Shown here piece by piece: positions 15,221 to 22,962 of a DNA stretch of 64,000 nucleotides. The notes below the pieces were generated by a model. It searched no databases and was not told where the DNA came from. It saw nothing but the letters and a program-made list of their open reading frames with translations. A program made the position numbers and the translations under genes. The DNA is from Neoroseomonas lacus (GTDB taxonomy: Bacteria > Pseudomonadota > Alphaproteobacteria > Acetobacterales > Acetobacteraceae). Each line of letters begins with the position of its first letter. Position 1 is the first letter of the stretch. The DNA is taken from NCBI RefSeq assembly GCF_014644535.1, contig NZ_BMKW01000020.1:1-64000 (forward strand), read 5' to 3'.

Positions 15221-16159
15221 TCACCTCGCCGCCTTCGGCCGCACGCCCAGGATATGGGCGATGGCAAAGGTCAGGTCCGGCCGGTTCAGCGTATAGAAGT
15301 GGAATTCGTCCACCCCATTCGCCTGCAGCAGCCGCACCTGCTCGGCCGCGACCACGGCGGCGACCATGCGGCGGGTTTCGGCATCCTCGTCCAGCCCCTC
15401 GAAGAGCTGGCCCATCCAGCCAGGCACGGAGGCACCGCACATCGCCGAAAAGCGCTGCACCGAGGCGAAATTGGTCACCGGCATGATCCCCGGCACGATC
15501 GGCACGTTGATGCCGGCCGCCAGGCAGCGGTCGAGGAAGCGCAGATAGACCTCGGCATCGAAGAAATACTGGGTGATCGCCCGGGTCGCCCCGGCATCGA
15601 TCTTGCGCTTCAGGAAGTCGAGATCGGCCTCGGCCGAAACGGCGGCAGGATGCACCTCCGGGTAGGCCCCCACGCTGATCTCGAAATTGCCGATCCGCTT
15701 CAGGCCGCGGACCAGGTCCTCCGCCTGGGCGTAGCCGCCCGGATGCGGCTCATACCGGTCCGCCCCGGCCGGCGGGTCGCCGCGTAGCGCGACGATATGG
15801 CGCACCCCGGCCTCCCAGTACCGGCGGGCGACGGCGTCCACCTCGTCCCGCGTCGCGCCGACGCAGGTCAGGTGCGCCGCCGGCGTCAGCGTCGTGTCGG
15901 AGACCAGCCGGGCCACCGTCGCATGGGTGCGCTCCTGGGTCGTCCCGCCGGCGCCATAGGTGACCGAGACGAAACGTGGTGCCAGCGGTTCCAGCCGACG
16001 GATGCAGGCCCAGAGTTGTTCCTCGAGCTTTTCGGTCCGCGGCGGGAAGAATTCGAAGGAAAGCCGCGGCGCGGGCATCGCGGATGGCGCGGGCAAGCCG
16101 GCCACCCGTGGGCCGGTGAGCCAACGGGCCAGGGTTCCGCTCAAGGCCTGGTTCATCAT
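15221..16159 (-). CDS. metF: 5,10-methylenetetrahydrofolate reductase
   Basis: Reduces 5,10-methylene-THF to 5-methyl-THF, the methyl donor for methionine synthesis, with FAD. The 312-aa length fits MetF. Visible family blocks are SFEFFPPRTEKLEEQL near residue 34, FVSVTYGAGGTTQERT, AHLTCVGATRDEVD, IVALRGDPPAG, FEISVGAYPEVHP, FLKRKIDAGATRAITQYFFD, VPIVPGIMPVTNF and the C-terminal GVDEFHFYTLNR. The N-terminal 25 residues precede the conserved part, so an internal start is possible. The upstream region, shared with divergent mlaA, has a GCCGAG hairpin at 16304-16322. I saw no convincing SAM riboswitch there. Confidence 0.95.
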   Translation of the reverse strand: MMNQALSGTLARWLTGPRVAGLPAPSAMPAPRLSFEFFPPRTEKLEEQLWACIRRLEPLAPRFVSVTYGAGGTTQERTHATVARLVSDTTLTPAAHLTCVGATRDEVDAVARRYWEAGVRHIVALRGDPPAGADRYEPHPGGYAQAEDLVRGLKRIGNFEISVGAYPEVHPAAVSAEADLDFLKRKIDAGATRAITQYFFDAEVYLRFLDRCLAAGINVPIVPGIMPVTNFASVQRFSAMCGASVPGWMGQLFEGLDEDAETRRMVAAVVAAEQVRLLQANGVDEFHFYTLNRPDLTFAIAHILGVRPKAAR

Positions 16160-16303
16160 GCACTTTCCTCATTCGCTGGTGCCGGGCTGCGACCGGCGGT
16201 TCCTCTGGCGCGTCCCGCGCGGGCTGGCAACCCTTCGTCACACGGTTCGACGACGGGCGACAGGACGCGGAGGCGGTCCTGGTGTATGATGTTATCAATC
16301 GCT

Positions 16304-16322
16304 GCCGAGGCAATCTCTCGGC
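16304..16322. promoter_or_regulatory. Short hairpin between metF and mlaA
   Basis: GCCGAG and CTCGGC form a perfect 6-bp stem with a 7-base loop in the 250-bp divergent intergenic region. This could be an operator or a leader hairpin of metF. There is no further support. Confidence 0.25.
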
Positions 16323-16411
16323 GGTAAGGGTGGAACGTGGCGACAACAACGCCATTTCGAACGGCACGAACTCTGGTTCCAAGGGCCCGCGAGACATTGT
16401 ATTCCGCCGCT

Positions 16412-17236
16412 ATGTTCCAAACACGATCCGGCCTGGCGCTCGCCACCATGCTTGCCGCGGTACTCCTGGCGGGCGGCTGCGCCACGCGCCCCGGGGAAGA
16501 CGATCCCGAAGGCCTGGCGGAATTCCGCGAGAACAACGACGGCTTCGAGCCGACCAATCGTGCCTTGTTCGCGGCGCATGAGGCGGCCGACCGCAATGTG
16601 CTGCAACCGGTCGCCGAGGCGTATCGCGACGTGGTGCCGCAGGGCATCCGCATCGCGGTACGCAACATCCTGGGCAATCTCCGCGCCCCGGTCATCCTCG
16701 CCAACGACCTGTTGCAGGGCAACGTGACCCGTGCGCGCGAAACGCTGGGCCGGTTCATGGTGAATTCCACGATCGGTGTCGGTGGCATCATCGACGCGGC
16801 GGATTTCTGGGGCGTGCGCGGCCATTCCGAGGATTTCGGCCAGACCCTGGCGGTCTGGGGCGTCGGTGAAGGTCACTACATCTTCGTGCCACTGCTCGGG
16901 CCGTCCAATCCGCGTGACTTGGTCGGCCAAGGGGTGGATTTCGTCATCAATCCGCTGAGTTGGTTCGGCCAGGGCATCCTGGTGGATGCCGCCGGCTGGA
17001 CCCAGTTGGGCCTGACCGTGGTCGACACGCGCGAGGCGCTGCTGGAACCGATCGACCAGGTCCGCGCCACCTCGCTCGACCCCTATTCCACGCTGCGGTC
17101 TGCCTATCGCCAGCGCCGCGGCTATGAAATCCGCAACGAAGAGGACCGTGGCCGCATTGTCGGCCCATCGGGCGTCACCGGCTTCGGCCAGGGTGTGACC
17201 CAGCCCGCAGCACCACCAGCGCGGAGTGAGCCATGA
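16412..17236 (+). CDS. mlaA: MlaA/VacJ outer-membrane lipoprotein
   Basis: The outer-membrane component of the Mla retrograde phospholipid transport system, which removes misplaced phospholipids from the outer leaflet. A signal peptide (LALATMLAAVLLAGGC) ends at a lipobox Cys. The mature part shows the MlaA pattern: NDGFEPTNRALFAAHEAADR, IRIAVRNILGNLRAPVI, RARETLGRFMVNSTIGVGG, SEDFGQTLAVWGVGEGHYI and VPLLGPSNPRDLVG. The start at 16412 gives a normal signal peptide; GTG 16337 would add 25 residues. Its stop overlaps the start of mlaC by 4 bases. The other mla genes (mlaFED) are not in this window. Confidence 0.93.
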   Translation: MFQTRSGLALATMLAAVLLAGGCATRPGEDDPEGLAEFRENNDGFEPTNRALFAAHEAADRNVLQPVAEAYRDVVPQGIRIAVRNILGNLRAPVILANDLLQGNVTRARETLGRFMVNSTIGVGGIIDAADFWGVRGHSEDFGQTLAVWGVGEGHYIFVPLLGPSNPRDLVGQGVDFVINPLSWFGQGILVDAAGWTQLGLTVVDTREALLEPIDQVRATSLDPYSTLRSAYRQRRGYEIRNEEDRGRIVGPSGVTGFGQGVTQPAAPPARSEP

Positions 17237-17904
17237 CTCGGCAACCATTGGATCGGCCCCATATGAGCGCCATGAAAAGACGGCTCCTGCTTTCCACCCC
17301 CCTGGTCGCCGCCGGCCTCGTCGTCCTCCCGCGCCTCGGTCGGGCCGAGATCGACCCTGCCCGGGCCACCACCTTCATCCAGTCCGCCGGCAATGAACTG
17401 GTGACGGCCATCAACGACCCCCGACTCGACCTCCCTACCAGACGGGACCGCGTGGCCGCGACGCTGCGGCGGACCATCGATATTGAGGGGACCGGTCGCT
17501 TCATTCTCGGCCGCTATGTTCGCCAGGCCAGCCCGGCGGAACTCGCCGAGTATAATCGCCTGTTCGATGACATCATCGTTCGCAACCTGTCCGCCCGCTT
17601 CGGTGAATATCGCGGGGTCCGGTTCACCATGGGCCGCAGCCAGCAGCGGACCGAGGAAGACGTGCTGGTCAGCACCATCGTCGAGCGGCCCAATACGGCG
17701 GCCTTCTCGCTCGACTGGCGGGTCAGCGATGTGCACGGCCAGCCCCGCGTGGTGGATGTGATTGCCGAGGGGACCTCCCTGCGCCTGACAACGCGCAGCG
17801 AGTATTCGGCGGTGATCCAGCGCAATGGCGGGCGGGTCGCTTCCCTGCTTGAGGCCATGCGCAACCAGATCGCGCAATTGGCCGCACGCGAGGGCCGCGG
17901 CTGA
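17233..17904 (+). CDS. mlaC: MlaC-type periplasmic phospholipid-binding protein
   Basis: The periplasmic carrier of the Mla pathway. The signal peptide (KRRLLLSTPLVAAGLVVLPRLGRA) is followed by the MlaC fold: ARATTFIQSAGNELVTAIND, VAATLRRTIDIEGTGRFILG, YNRLFDDIIVRNLSARFGEY, and the strand WRVSDVHGQPRVVDVIAEGTS. The start at 17233 (ATGA overlap with mlaA) is 13 residues before the Met that begins the signal peptide at 17272; either may be used. The pairing of mlaA and mlaC in one operon fits their direct hand-over of lipid. Confidence 0.9.
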   Translation: MTRQPLDRPHMSAMKRRLLLSTPLVAAGLVVLPRLGRAEIDPARATTFIQSAGNELVTAINDPRLDLPTRRDRVAATLRRTIDIEGTGRFILGRYVRQASPAELAEYNRLFDDIIVRNLSARFGEYRGVRFTMGRSQQRTEEDVLVSTIVERPNTAAFSLDWRVSDVHGQPRVVDVIAEGTSLRLTTRSEYSAVIQRNGGRVASLLEAMRNQIAQLAAREGRG

Positions 17905-18114
17905 CAGCCGCCGGGAACGGCCGCGCCGCTCTGCCGAACATGACGGGGCGACGCGGTCACAAATCGGCGCCTGCGTCAGTGACACCCGAACGCCGCAGTG
18001 CCGGCTGGCAGGCGTCACGCTCTGCGCTGAGTCAAAGTGCTAGGCTGCATGATGCGAGATGTTGTCTCCTTGGTGTGCGGGGCCAGGACCCGATCCGTTG
18101 TGGGGAGCTCATCG

Positions 18115-18555
18115 ATGCCGATGCTGGATCTGAAGCAATTGTTCAATGAGAAGGCCGCTGCTGCCGCGCGCCGCAAGGCCGAGGCGGATGAAGCCGAGGC
18201 ACAGCACAAGGCGGAGCTGGCAGCCTTCTCGGAGCGCGCGCGGACTTATGAGATCACCGATGAGGACCGCGAGCGCGCCATCAAGCGCATTCGCATTGCT
18301 TTCGAGGCCGGTGAACGCGAGCTGATGCTGGTGAAGTTCCCGTCCCTGCTGTGCGAGGACGGCGCGCGTCGCATCAACAATCATCTAGAGGGCTGGCAGG
18401 ACACGCTGCCGGGGGTCTATCGCAAGATCTACGACTGGTGGGAACGGGACCTGGCGCCCAGCGGCTTTACATTTTCGGCCCGCGTCATCGACTTCCCCGG
18501 CGGGGTGCCGGGGGATGTCGGGCTGTTCATCGGCTGGCCGCAGAGCCTCGACTGA
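18115..18555 (+). CDS. Hypothetical protein with N-terminal coiled coil, 146 aa
   Basis: I do not recognise this soluble protein. The start at 18115 (MPMLDLKQLFNEKAAAAARR) has GGGGAG 7 bases upstream; the longer frame from 18037 is not supported. Residues 10-45 are Ala/Lys/Glu-rich and should form a coiled coil. The rest (ITDEDRERAIKRIRIAFEAG, FPSLLCEDGARRINNHLEGW) is a compact domain with one Cys. It ends 3 bases from the stop of the GNAT gene on the other strand, with no room for a separate terminator. Confidence 0.7.
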   Translation: MPMLDLKQLFNEKAAAAARRKAEADEAEAQHKAELAAFSERARTYEITDEDRERAIKRIRIAFEAGERELMLVKFPSLLCEDGARRINNHLEGWQDTLPGVYRKIYDWWERDLAPSGFTFSARVIDFPGGVPGDVGLFIGWPQSLD

Positions 18556-18558
18556 CCA

Positions 18559-19083
18559 TCAGGCCAGGCTTTCGAACACCAGCATCGCCTCGCCCTTGTG
18601 GCGGAAGTCTCCGGCGGGCGTCATGCCGATATCCTGCATGACGGCGCGTGAGGCGTGGTTGGTGAAGCGCGCCACGGCGATGATGCGCTTCAGCCCCGCA
18701 GCGTGGCCGAAGGCAAGGGCGGCACGCGCGGCTTCGCGGGCGTAGCCCTTGCCCCGGCATTCCGGCCAGAGGGCGTAGCGCAGCGCGACGCCGCGCCCAT
18801 CCGGTCTCTCCATGAAGCCGCAGATGCCCAGGAAATCGCCGCTGGTGCGTTCGAATACGCACCAGGTGCCGTAGCCGCGCACTTCCCAGAAGTCAGTGTC
18901 GTCTTCCAGCTCCTCGCGCGTGCGTTCGGCCGTGCGGACGCCATGCAGCATGATGCCGAAGACCCGGTCATCCCCCTTGAGGCGAGTGAGATCCGGCAGG
19001 TTCTCCTTACCTGGTGGGATCATCATCAGCCGTTCGGTCGTGACGATCCTGTTCGACCGCAACGCCTGCATGGCAGCACTCAT
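18559..19083 (-). CDS. GNAT-family N-acetyltransferase (RimJ/RimL type)
   Basis: A 174-aa acetyltransferase. It begins MSAAMQALRSNRIVTTERLM, with the TERL motif typical of RimJ/RimL-like enzymes. The acetyl-CoA binding segment is LWPECRGKGYAREAARAALA, with the R/Q-x-x-G-x-G/A loop as CRGKGYA. A strand-helix end follows (IIAVARFTNHASRAVMQDIG, then MTPAGDF). The start at 19083 is preferred because family sequence begins there; the open frame extends to 19167. The substrate, an amine or a protein N-terminus, cannot be predicted. The gene is convergent with the hypothetical gene at 18115. Confidence 0.88.
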   Translation of the reverse strand: MSAAMQALRSNRIVTTERLMMIPPGKENLPDLTRLKGDDRVFGIMLHGVRTAERTREELEDDTDFWEVRGYGTWCVFERTSGDFLGICGFMERPDGRGVALRYALWPECRGKGYAREAARAALAFGHAAGLKRIIAVARFTNHASRAVMQDIGMTPAGDFRHKGEAMLVFESLA

Positions 19084-19201
19084 CTGTGGCCTCCGCCGAG
19101 GGGGCATGGCAGCCGCGCCGGGCCTGCCCTGGTGACAGACAGATACAGGAAGGGGTTCCGGTCCCAATGGTGTTGCGGCGCAACGCCATTGGGTGCCCGG
19201 T

Positions 19202-19222
19202 GCGGGAGAGTTGCCTCCCCCG
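19202..19222 (-). terminator. Hairpin terminator after ettA
   Basis: The minus strand reads GCGGGGGAG-GCAA-CTCTCCCGC just after the EttA stop codon, a strong stem with one mismatch. It resembles the hairpin after the pentapeptide gene (8519-8541). Confidence 0.55.
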
Positions 19223-19228
19223 CCTCCT

Positions 19229-20908
19229 TCACCGTGCGAGTGGCTTGTACTTGATCCGATGAGGGTCGGTTGCCGCGTCGCCGAGTCGACGTCGCTTGTC
19301 CTCTTCGTAGCTTTCGAAATTCCCCTCGAACCACTCGACGTGGCTGTCCCCCTCGAAGGCGAGGATGTGCGTCGCGAGGCGGTCGAGGAAGAAGCGATCG
19401 TGCGAGATGATGACCGCGCAGCCGGCGAACTCCATCAGTGCGTTTTCCAGTGCGCGCAGGGTTTCGACGTCGAGGTCGTTGGTCGGTTCGTCGAGCAGGA
19501 GCACGTTGTGCTCCTTCTTCAGCATCTTCGCGAGGTGGACACGGTTGCGCTCACCGCCCGAGAGCGAGCCCACCCGCTTCTGCTGGTCGCCGCCCTTGAA
19601 GTTGAAGGCCGCGACATAGGCGCGCGAGGGGACCGAACGCTTGCCGATGGTGATCATGTCGTCGCCACCGGAGATTTCCTGCCAGACCGACTTGCTGTCG
19701 TCGAGCGTGTCGCGGCTCTGGTCGACATAGCCGAGCTCGACGGACTCGCCGACGGTCAGGGTACCGGCGTCGGGCGTCTCGCGCCCCATGATCATCTTGA
19801 ACAGCGTGGTCTTGCCCGCACCGTTCGGCCCGATCACGCCGACGATGCCGCCGGGCGGCAGCTTGAAGGACAGGTTGTCGATCAGCAGCCGGTCGCCATA
19901 GCCCTTCGAGATGCCATCGGCGACGATGACGGTATTGCCGAGGCGCGGGGCCGGCGGGATGGCGATCTCGGTCGGGTCGGGCGCCTTGTCCTGGCTGGCG
20001 CGCAGCAGGTCCTCATAGGCCGCGATACGCGCCTTCGACTTTGCCTGGCGGGCGGAAGGCGACCGCCCGATCCAGTCGCGTTCCTCGGCGAGCTGACGCT
20101 GGCGGGTGCTTTCCTCGCGTTCCTCCTGCGACAGGCGCTTGCGCTTCTGTTCGAGGTAGGTGGAGTAGTTGCCTTCGTAGGGAATGCCGCGGCCGCGATC
20201 GACCTCGAGGATCCAGGAGGTGACGTTGTCGAGGAAGTAGCGGTCGTGGGTCACGATCAGCACCGTGCCCGTGTAGGCCTTCAGCGTCTGCTCCAGCCAC
20301 GACACGCTCTCGGCATCGAGATGGTTGGTCGGTTCGTCGAGCAGCAGCATGTCCGGCTTCTCGAGCAGCAGCCGGCACAGCGCGACACGCCGGCGCTCGC
20401 CACCCGACAGGTTGGTCACCGCCGCATCCGGCGGCGGGCAGCGCAGCGCGTCGAGCGCGATCTCGACCTGGCGGTCGATCTCCCAGCCATTGGCGGCGTC
20501 GATCTTTTCCTGCAGGTCGGCCTGCTCGGCGAGCAGGGTGTTCATCTCGTCTTCCGACATCTCCTCGGCGAATTTCTCGGAGATCTCGTTGAATCGCGCC
20601 ATGTGGCCGTTCAGCTCGGCGAAGGCGAGACGGACATTCTCGCCCACCGTCAGGTTCGGATCGAGCTCGGGCTCCTGGGAAAGGTAGCCGACGCGCACGC
20701 CCTCGGCGGCCCAGGCCTCGCCGCCGTATTCCTTGTCCTGCCCCGCCATGATGCGCATCAGCGTCGACTTGCCGGCGCCGTTCGGGCCGAGCACGCCGAT
20801 CTTCACCCCCGGCAGGAAGGACAGGGTGATGCCTTTGAAGATCTCACGCCCGCCCGGATAGGACTTGGTGAGGTCTTTCATGACGTAGACGTACTGGTAG
20901 GCGGCCAT
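19229..20908 (-). CDS. ettA: Energy-dependent translational throttle protein EttA (ABC-F)
   Basis: A 559-aa ABC-F ATPase that binds the ribosomal E site and gates the first elongation step according to ATP/ADP level. It has two ABC cassettes without membrane domains: Walker A GPNGAGKST near 40 and GPNGAGKTT near 355, signatures LSGGERRRVALCRLLL and LSGGERNRVHLAKML, and Walker B LLLDEPTNHLD and LLLDEPTNDLD. The EttA-type arm (about 95-140) and the linker (KRKRLSQEEREESTRQRQLA) are present. Length and linker match EttA and not Uup or YheS. It is divergent from the MarR gene. Confidence 0.95.
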   Translation of the reverse strand: MAAYQYVYVMKDLTKSYPGGREIFKGITLSFLPGVKIGVLGPNGAGKSTLMRIMAGQDKEYGGEAWAAEGVRVGYLSQEPELDPNLTVGENVRLAFAELNGHMARFNEISEKFAEEMSEDEMNTLLAEQADLQEKIDAANGWEIDRQVEIALDALRCPPPDAAVTNLSGGERRRVALCRLLLEKPDMLLLDEPTNHLDAESVSWLEQTLKAYTGTVLIVTHDRYFLDNVTSWILEVDRGRGIPYEGNYSTYLEQKRKRLSQEEREESTRQRQLAEERDWIGRSPSARQAKSKARIAAYEDLLRASQDKAPDPTEIAIPPAPRLGNTVIVADGISKGYGDRLLIDNLSFKLPPGGIVGVIGPNGAGKTTLFKMIMGRETPDAGTLTVGESVELGYVDQSRDTLDDSKSVWQEISGGDDMITIGKRSVPSRAYVAAFNFKGGDQQKRVGSLSGGERNRVHLAKMLKKEHNVLLLDEPTNDLDVETLRALENALMEFAGCAVIISHDRFFLDRLATHILAFEGDSHVEWFEGNFESYEEDKRRRLGDAATDPHRIKYKPLAR

Positions 20909-20988
20909 GGGGCGGGGAACCTGTGACGGAGGGGGTTGCCCCGGGTTCTACGTCCATGGGCCCGGCACGCCAAGGTTGGGCTTGAATT

Positions 20989-21002
20989 GCGTGTATATAC
21001 GC
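20989..21002. promoter_or_regulatory. Candidate MarR operator
   Basis: GCGT-GTATAT-ACGC surrounds the perfect palindrome GTATATAC, 15 bases before the MarR start codon, in an otherwise GC-rich region. MarR repressors commonly bind such AT-centred dyads over their own promoters. Confidence 0.5.
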
Positions 21003-21016
21003 CTATTTTGCGCAGC

Positions 21017-21466
21017 ATGACGTCGTCACCCCCGCCCCGCGCCGATCGCTGCAGCTGCGCCGGGCTGCGCAAGGCGACACGCCATCTGACCCAGCACTAC
21101 GACCAGCATCTGGCGCCGACGGGGCTGAACATCGGGCAATACTCGCTGCTCGCCAATCTGGCGCGGCGCAGCCCCATCGCCCCCGGCGCCTTCGCCGCGC
21201 TGATGGCGATGGACCGCACGACCATGGGCCGCAATCTCCAGCCGCTCGAACGGGAGGGGCTCGTCGCGGTCGCCGTCGACCCGGCCGACCGCCGCAGTCG
21301 GCTGGTCTCGCTAACCGCCGCGGGCCAGGCGCGGCTGGACGTGGCCCGCCCGCTCTGGGCCGCGGCGCAGACGGCCTTCGAGGACCGTTTCGGCGCGGCG
21401 CAGGCCGCCACGCTGCGCGGCCTGCTCGCCACGCTCATCGCCACCGATCTCGCCACCGCGCACTGA
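21017..21466 (+). CDS. MarR-family transcriptional regulator
   Basis: A 149-aa regulator with the MarR winged-helix fold. The N-terminal CSCAGLRKATRHLTQHYDQ has a Cys-x-Cys pair often seen in this subgroup. Next come LNIGQYSLLANLARR, the recognition helix (FAALMAMDRTTMGRNLQPLE) and the wing (REGLVAVAVDPADRRSRLVS). The C-terminal dimerisation helix (FGAAQAATLRGLLATL) is present. The start at 21017 is preferred over the longer frame. A candidate operator precedes it at 20989-21002. The MFS gene follows 20 bp later, so this is a typical repressor-efflux pair; the inducing compound is unknown. Confidence 0.9.
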   Translation: MTSSPPPRADRCSCAGLRKATRHLTQHYDQHLAPTGLNIGQYSLLANLARRSPIAPGAFAALMAMDRTTMGRNLQPLEREGLVAVAVDPADRRSRLVSLTAAGQARLDVARPLWAAAQTAFEDRFGAAQAATLRGLLATLIATDLATAH

Positions 21467-21486
21467 CGCCGGACAGGACCAACGCC

Positions 21487-22785
21487 ATGCTCTCCGCGCC
21501 CCTCAACGCTGCCCTGGCCCGTCGTGGCATCCATTACGCCTGGGTGATGGTCGCCATCACCTTCCTGGTCGCGGTGTCCTCGGCCGGTGCGCTCGGCGTG
21601 CTCGGTGCCATGCTGCTGCCAGTGCAGCGCGAATTCGGCTGGGAGACCTCGGCCATCTCCGGCGCGCTGGCGCTGCGACTGCTGCTGTTCGGACTGATGG
21701 CGCCCTTTGCCGCCGCCATGTTGCAGCGCTATGGGCTGCGCCGCGTGGTGGCCCTCGCCCTGACCATGGTCGTCGCGGGCTGCCTGCTGTCGATGACAAT
21801 GACGGCGGTCTGGCAGATCTGGTTCTACTGGGGCGTGGTGACCGGCATCGGCACCGGCATGACAGCACTGGTGCTCGGCGCGACGGTGGCGAACCGCTGG
21901 TTCGCGCAACGGCGCGGCCTGGTGATCGGGCTGCTGACGGCGGCGAACGCCACCGGGCAGCTCGTGCTGCTGCCGCTCGGCGCCTGGCTGGCGCAGGAAC
22001 ATGGCTGGCGCGTCGCGATCGTGCCGGGCCTCGGCGCCTGCGCGCTCGCCGCCGTGCTGATGGTGCTGTTCGGCCGCGACCATCCCTCCGACCTCGGCCT
22101 GCCCGCCTATGGCGAGACGACGGTCACACCGCCGACGCCACCCACCGGCAATCCGGTGCGCAATGCCTTCGCAGTGCTCGCCGAGGCGTCACGCACGCGC
22201 GTTTTCTGGATCCTGTTCGCGACCTTCCTGATCTGCGGACTGTCGACCAACGGATTGCTGCAGACGCATTTCATCCCGTTCTGCGTCGATTTCGGCATGG
22301 CCGAGGTGCAGGCGGCTTCGGTGCTGGCGATGATGGGAGTGTTCGATTTCGTCGGCACCATCGCCTCCGGCTGGCTCTCGGACCGCTACGACAACCGCAA
22401 GCTGCTGTTCTGGTATTACGGCCTGCGCGGGTTGTCGCTGCTGTGGCTGCCGTCGAGCACCTTCACGCTCTATGGCCTGTCCATTTTCGCGATCTTCTAC
22501 GGGCTGGACTGGATCGCCACGGTGCCGCCGACGGTACGCCTCGCCGGCCAGGCCTTTGGGCGGGAAAAGGCGCCGATGGTGTTCGGCTGGGTGTTCACCG
22601 CGCATCAATTGGGCGCCGCGATCGCGGCGCTGGGCGCGGGACTGAGCCGCGATGCGCTCGCCTCCTACCTGCCGGCCTTCTACCTGGCGGGTGCGGCGTG
22701 TCTGGTTGCGGCGGTGCTGGCGCTTGGGGCTCGGCCGCGGCGTGCGGCCTCGACGGCAGCGGCGGCAGCGGCGGCAGCGGCCTGA
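21487..22785 (+). CDS. MFS transporter
   Basis: A 432-aa major facilitator protein with 12 predicted membrane helices. The loop 2-3 motif is degenerate (AAMLQRYGLRRVVALAL), and the matching motif in the second half is GWLSDRYDNRKLLFW. The first helix (IHYAWVMVAITFLVAVSSAG) and NANRWF-type segments recall monocarboxylate or oxalate/formate-like MFS carriers. It lies 20 bp after a MarR regulator and is probably repressed by it. The C-terminus ends in a run of Ala (nine consecutive at the end) coded by GCGGCAGCG repeats, outside the membrane core. A GATACCA hairpin follows the stop codon directly. Confidence 0.9.
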   Translation: MLSAPLNAALARRGIHYAWVMVAITFLVAVSSAGALGVLGAMLLPVQREFGWETSAISGALALRLLLFGLMAPFAAAMLQRYGLRRVVALALTMVVAGCLLSMTMTAVWQIWFYWGVVTGIGTGMTALVLGATVANRWFAQRRGLVIGLLTAANATGQLVLLPLGAWLAQEHGWRVAIVPGLGACALAAVLMVLFGRDHPSDLGLPAYGETTVTPPTPPTGNPVRNAFAVLAEASRTRVFWILFATFLICGLSTNGLLQTHFIPFCVDFGMAEVQAASVLAMMGVFDFVGTIASGWLSDRYDNRKLLFWYYGLRGLSLLWLPSSTFTLYGLSIFAIFYGLDWIATVPPTVRLAGQAFGREKAPMVFGWVFTAHQLGAAIAALGAGLSRDALASYLPAFYLAGAACLVAAVLALGARPRRAASTAAAAAAAAA

Positions 22786-22818
22786 TACCAACGGCCGAAT
22801 GCTTCGACCGCTGGTATC
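22784..22818 (+). terminator. Hairpin overlapping MFS stop codon
   Basis: GATACCA-a-CGG pairs with CCG-c-TGGTATC across a 13-base loop; the stem starts within the MFS stop codon. It has no T-run, so it is a possible terminator or mRNA-stability stem. Confidence 0.45.
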
Positions 22819-22927
22819 TGCCTCAACAGGCCCTCAGACTTGGAATGTCGGCGGGCCACATCCGCGGCCTCGGCACGGTTCGGAACCTCGTGCCGCTCGT
22901 ATGAGCACTCCGCGTGAACGCAGGATA

Positions 22928-22952
22928 CATCGCCGGCTGTGGGCCGGCGATG
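22928..22952 (-). terminator. Perfect GC hairpin after RTX gene
   Basis: CATCGCCGGC and GCCGGCGATG form a perfect 10-bp stem with a 5-base loop, 10 bases beyond the stop codon of the minus-strand RTX gene. It lies between convergent genes and probably terminates the RTX message. Confidence 0.6.
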
Positions 22953-22962
22953 CGTCACGGGC

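Noticed and set aside
16160..16411. Possible SAM or SAH riboswitch upstream of metF
   Set aside because: I compared the minus strand with the SAM-II and SAH consensus cores as I remember them; only a short GCCGAG hairpin is present and the conserved cores are missing.
19193..20926. Long plus-strand open frame (577 codons) opposite ettA
   Set aside because: It is the antisense of an unmistakable ABC-F gene; its composition (Val/Asp/His-rich, no motifs) is typical of GC-rich shadow frames.
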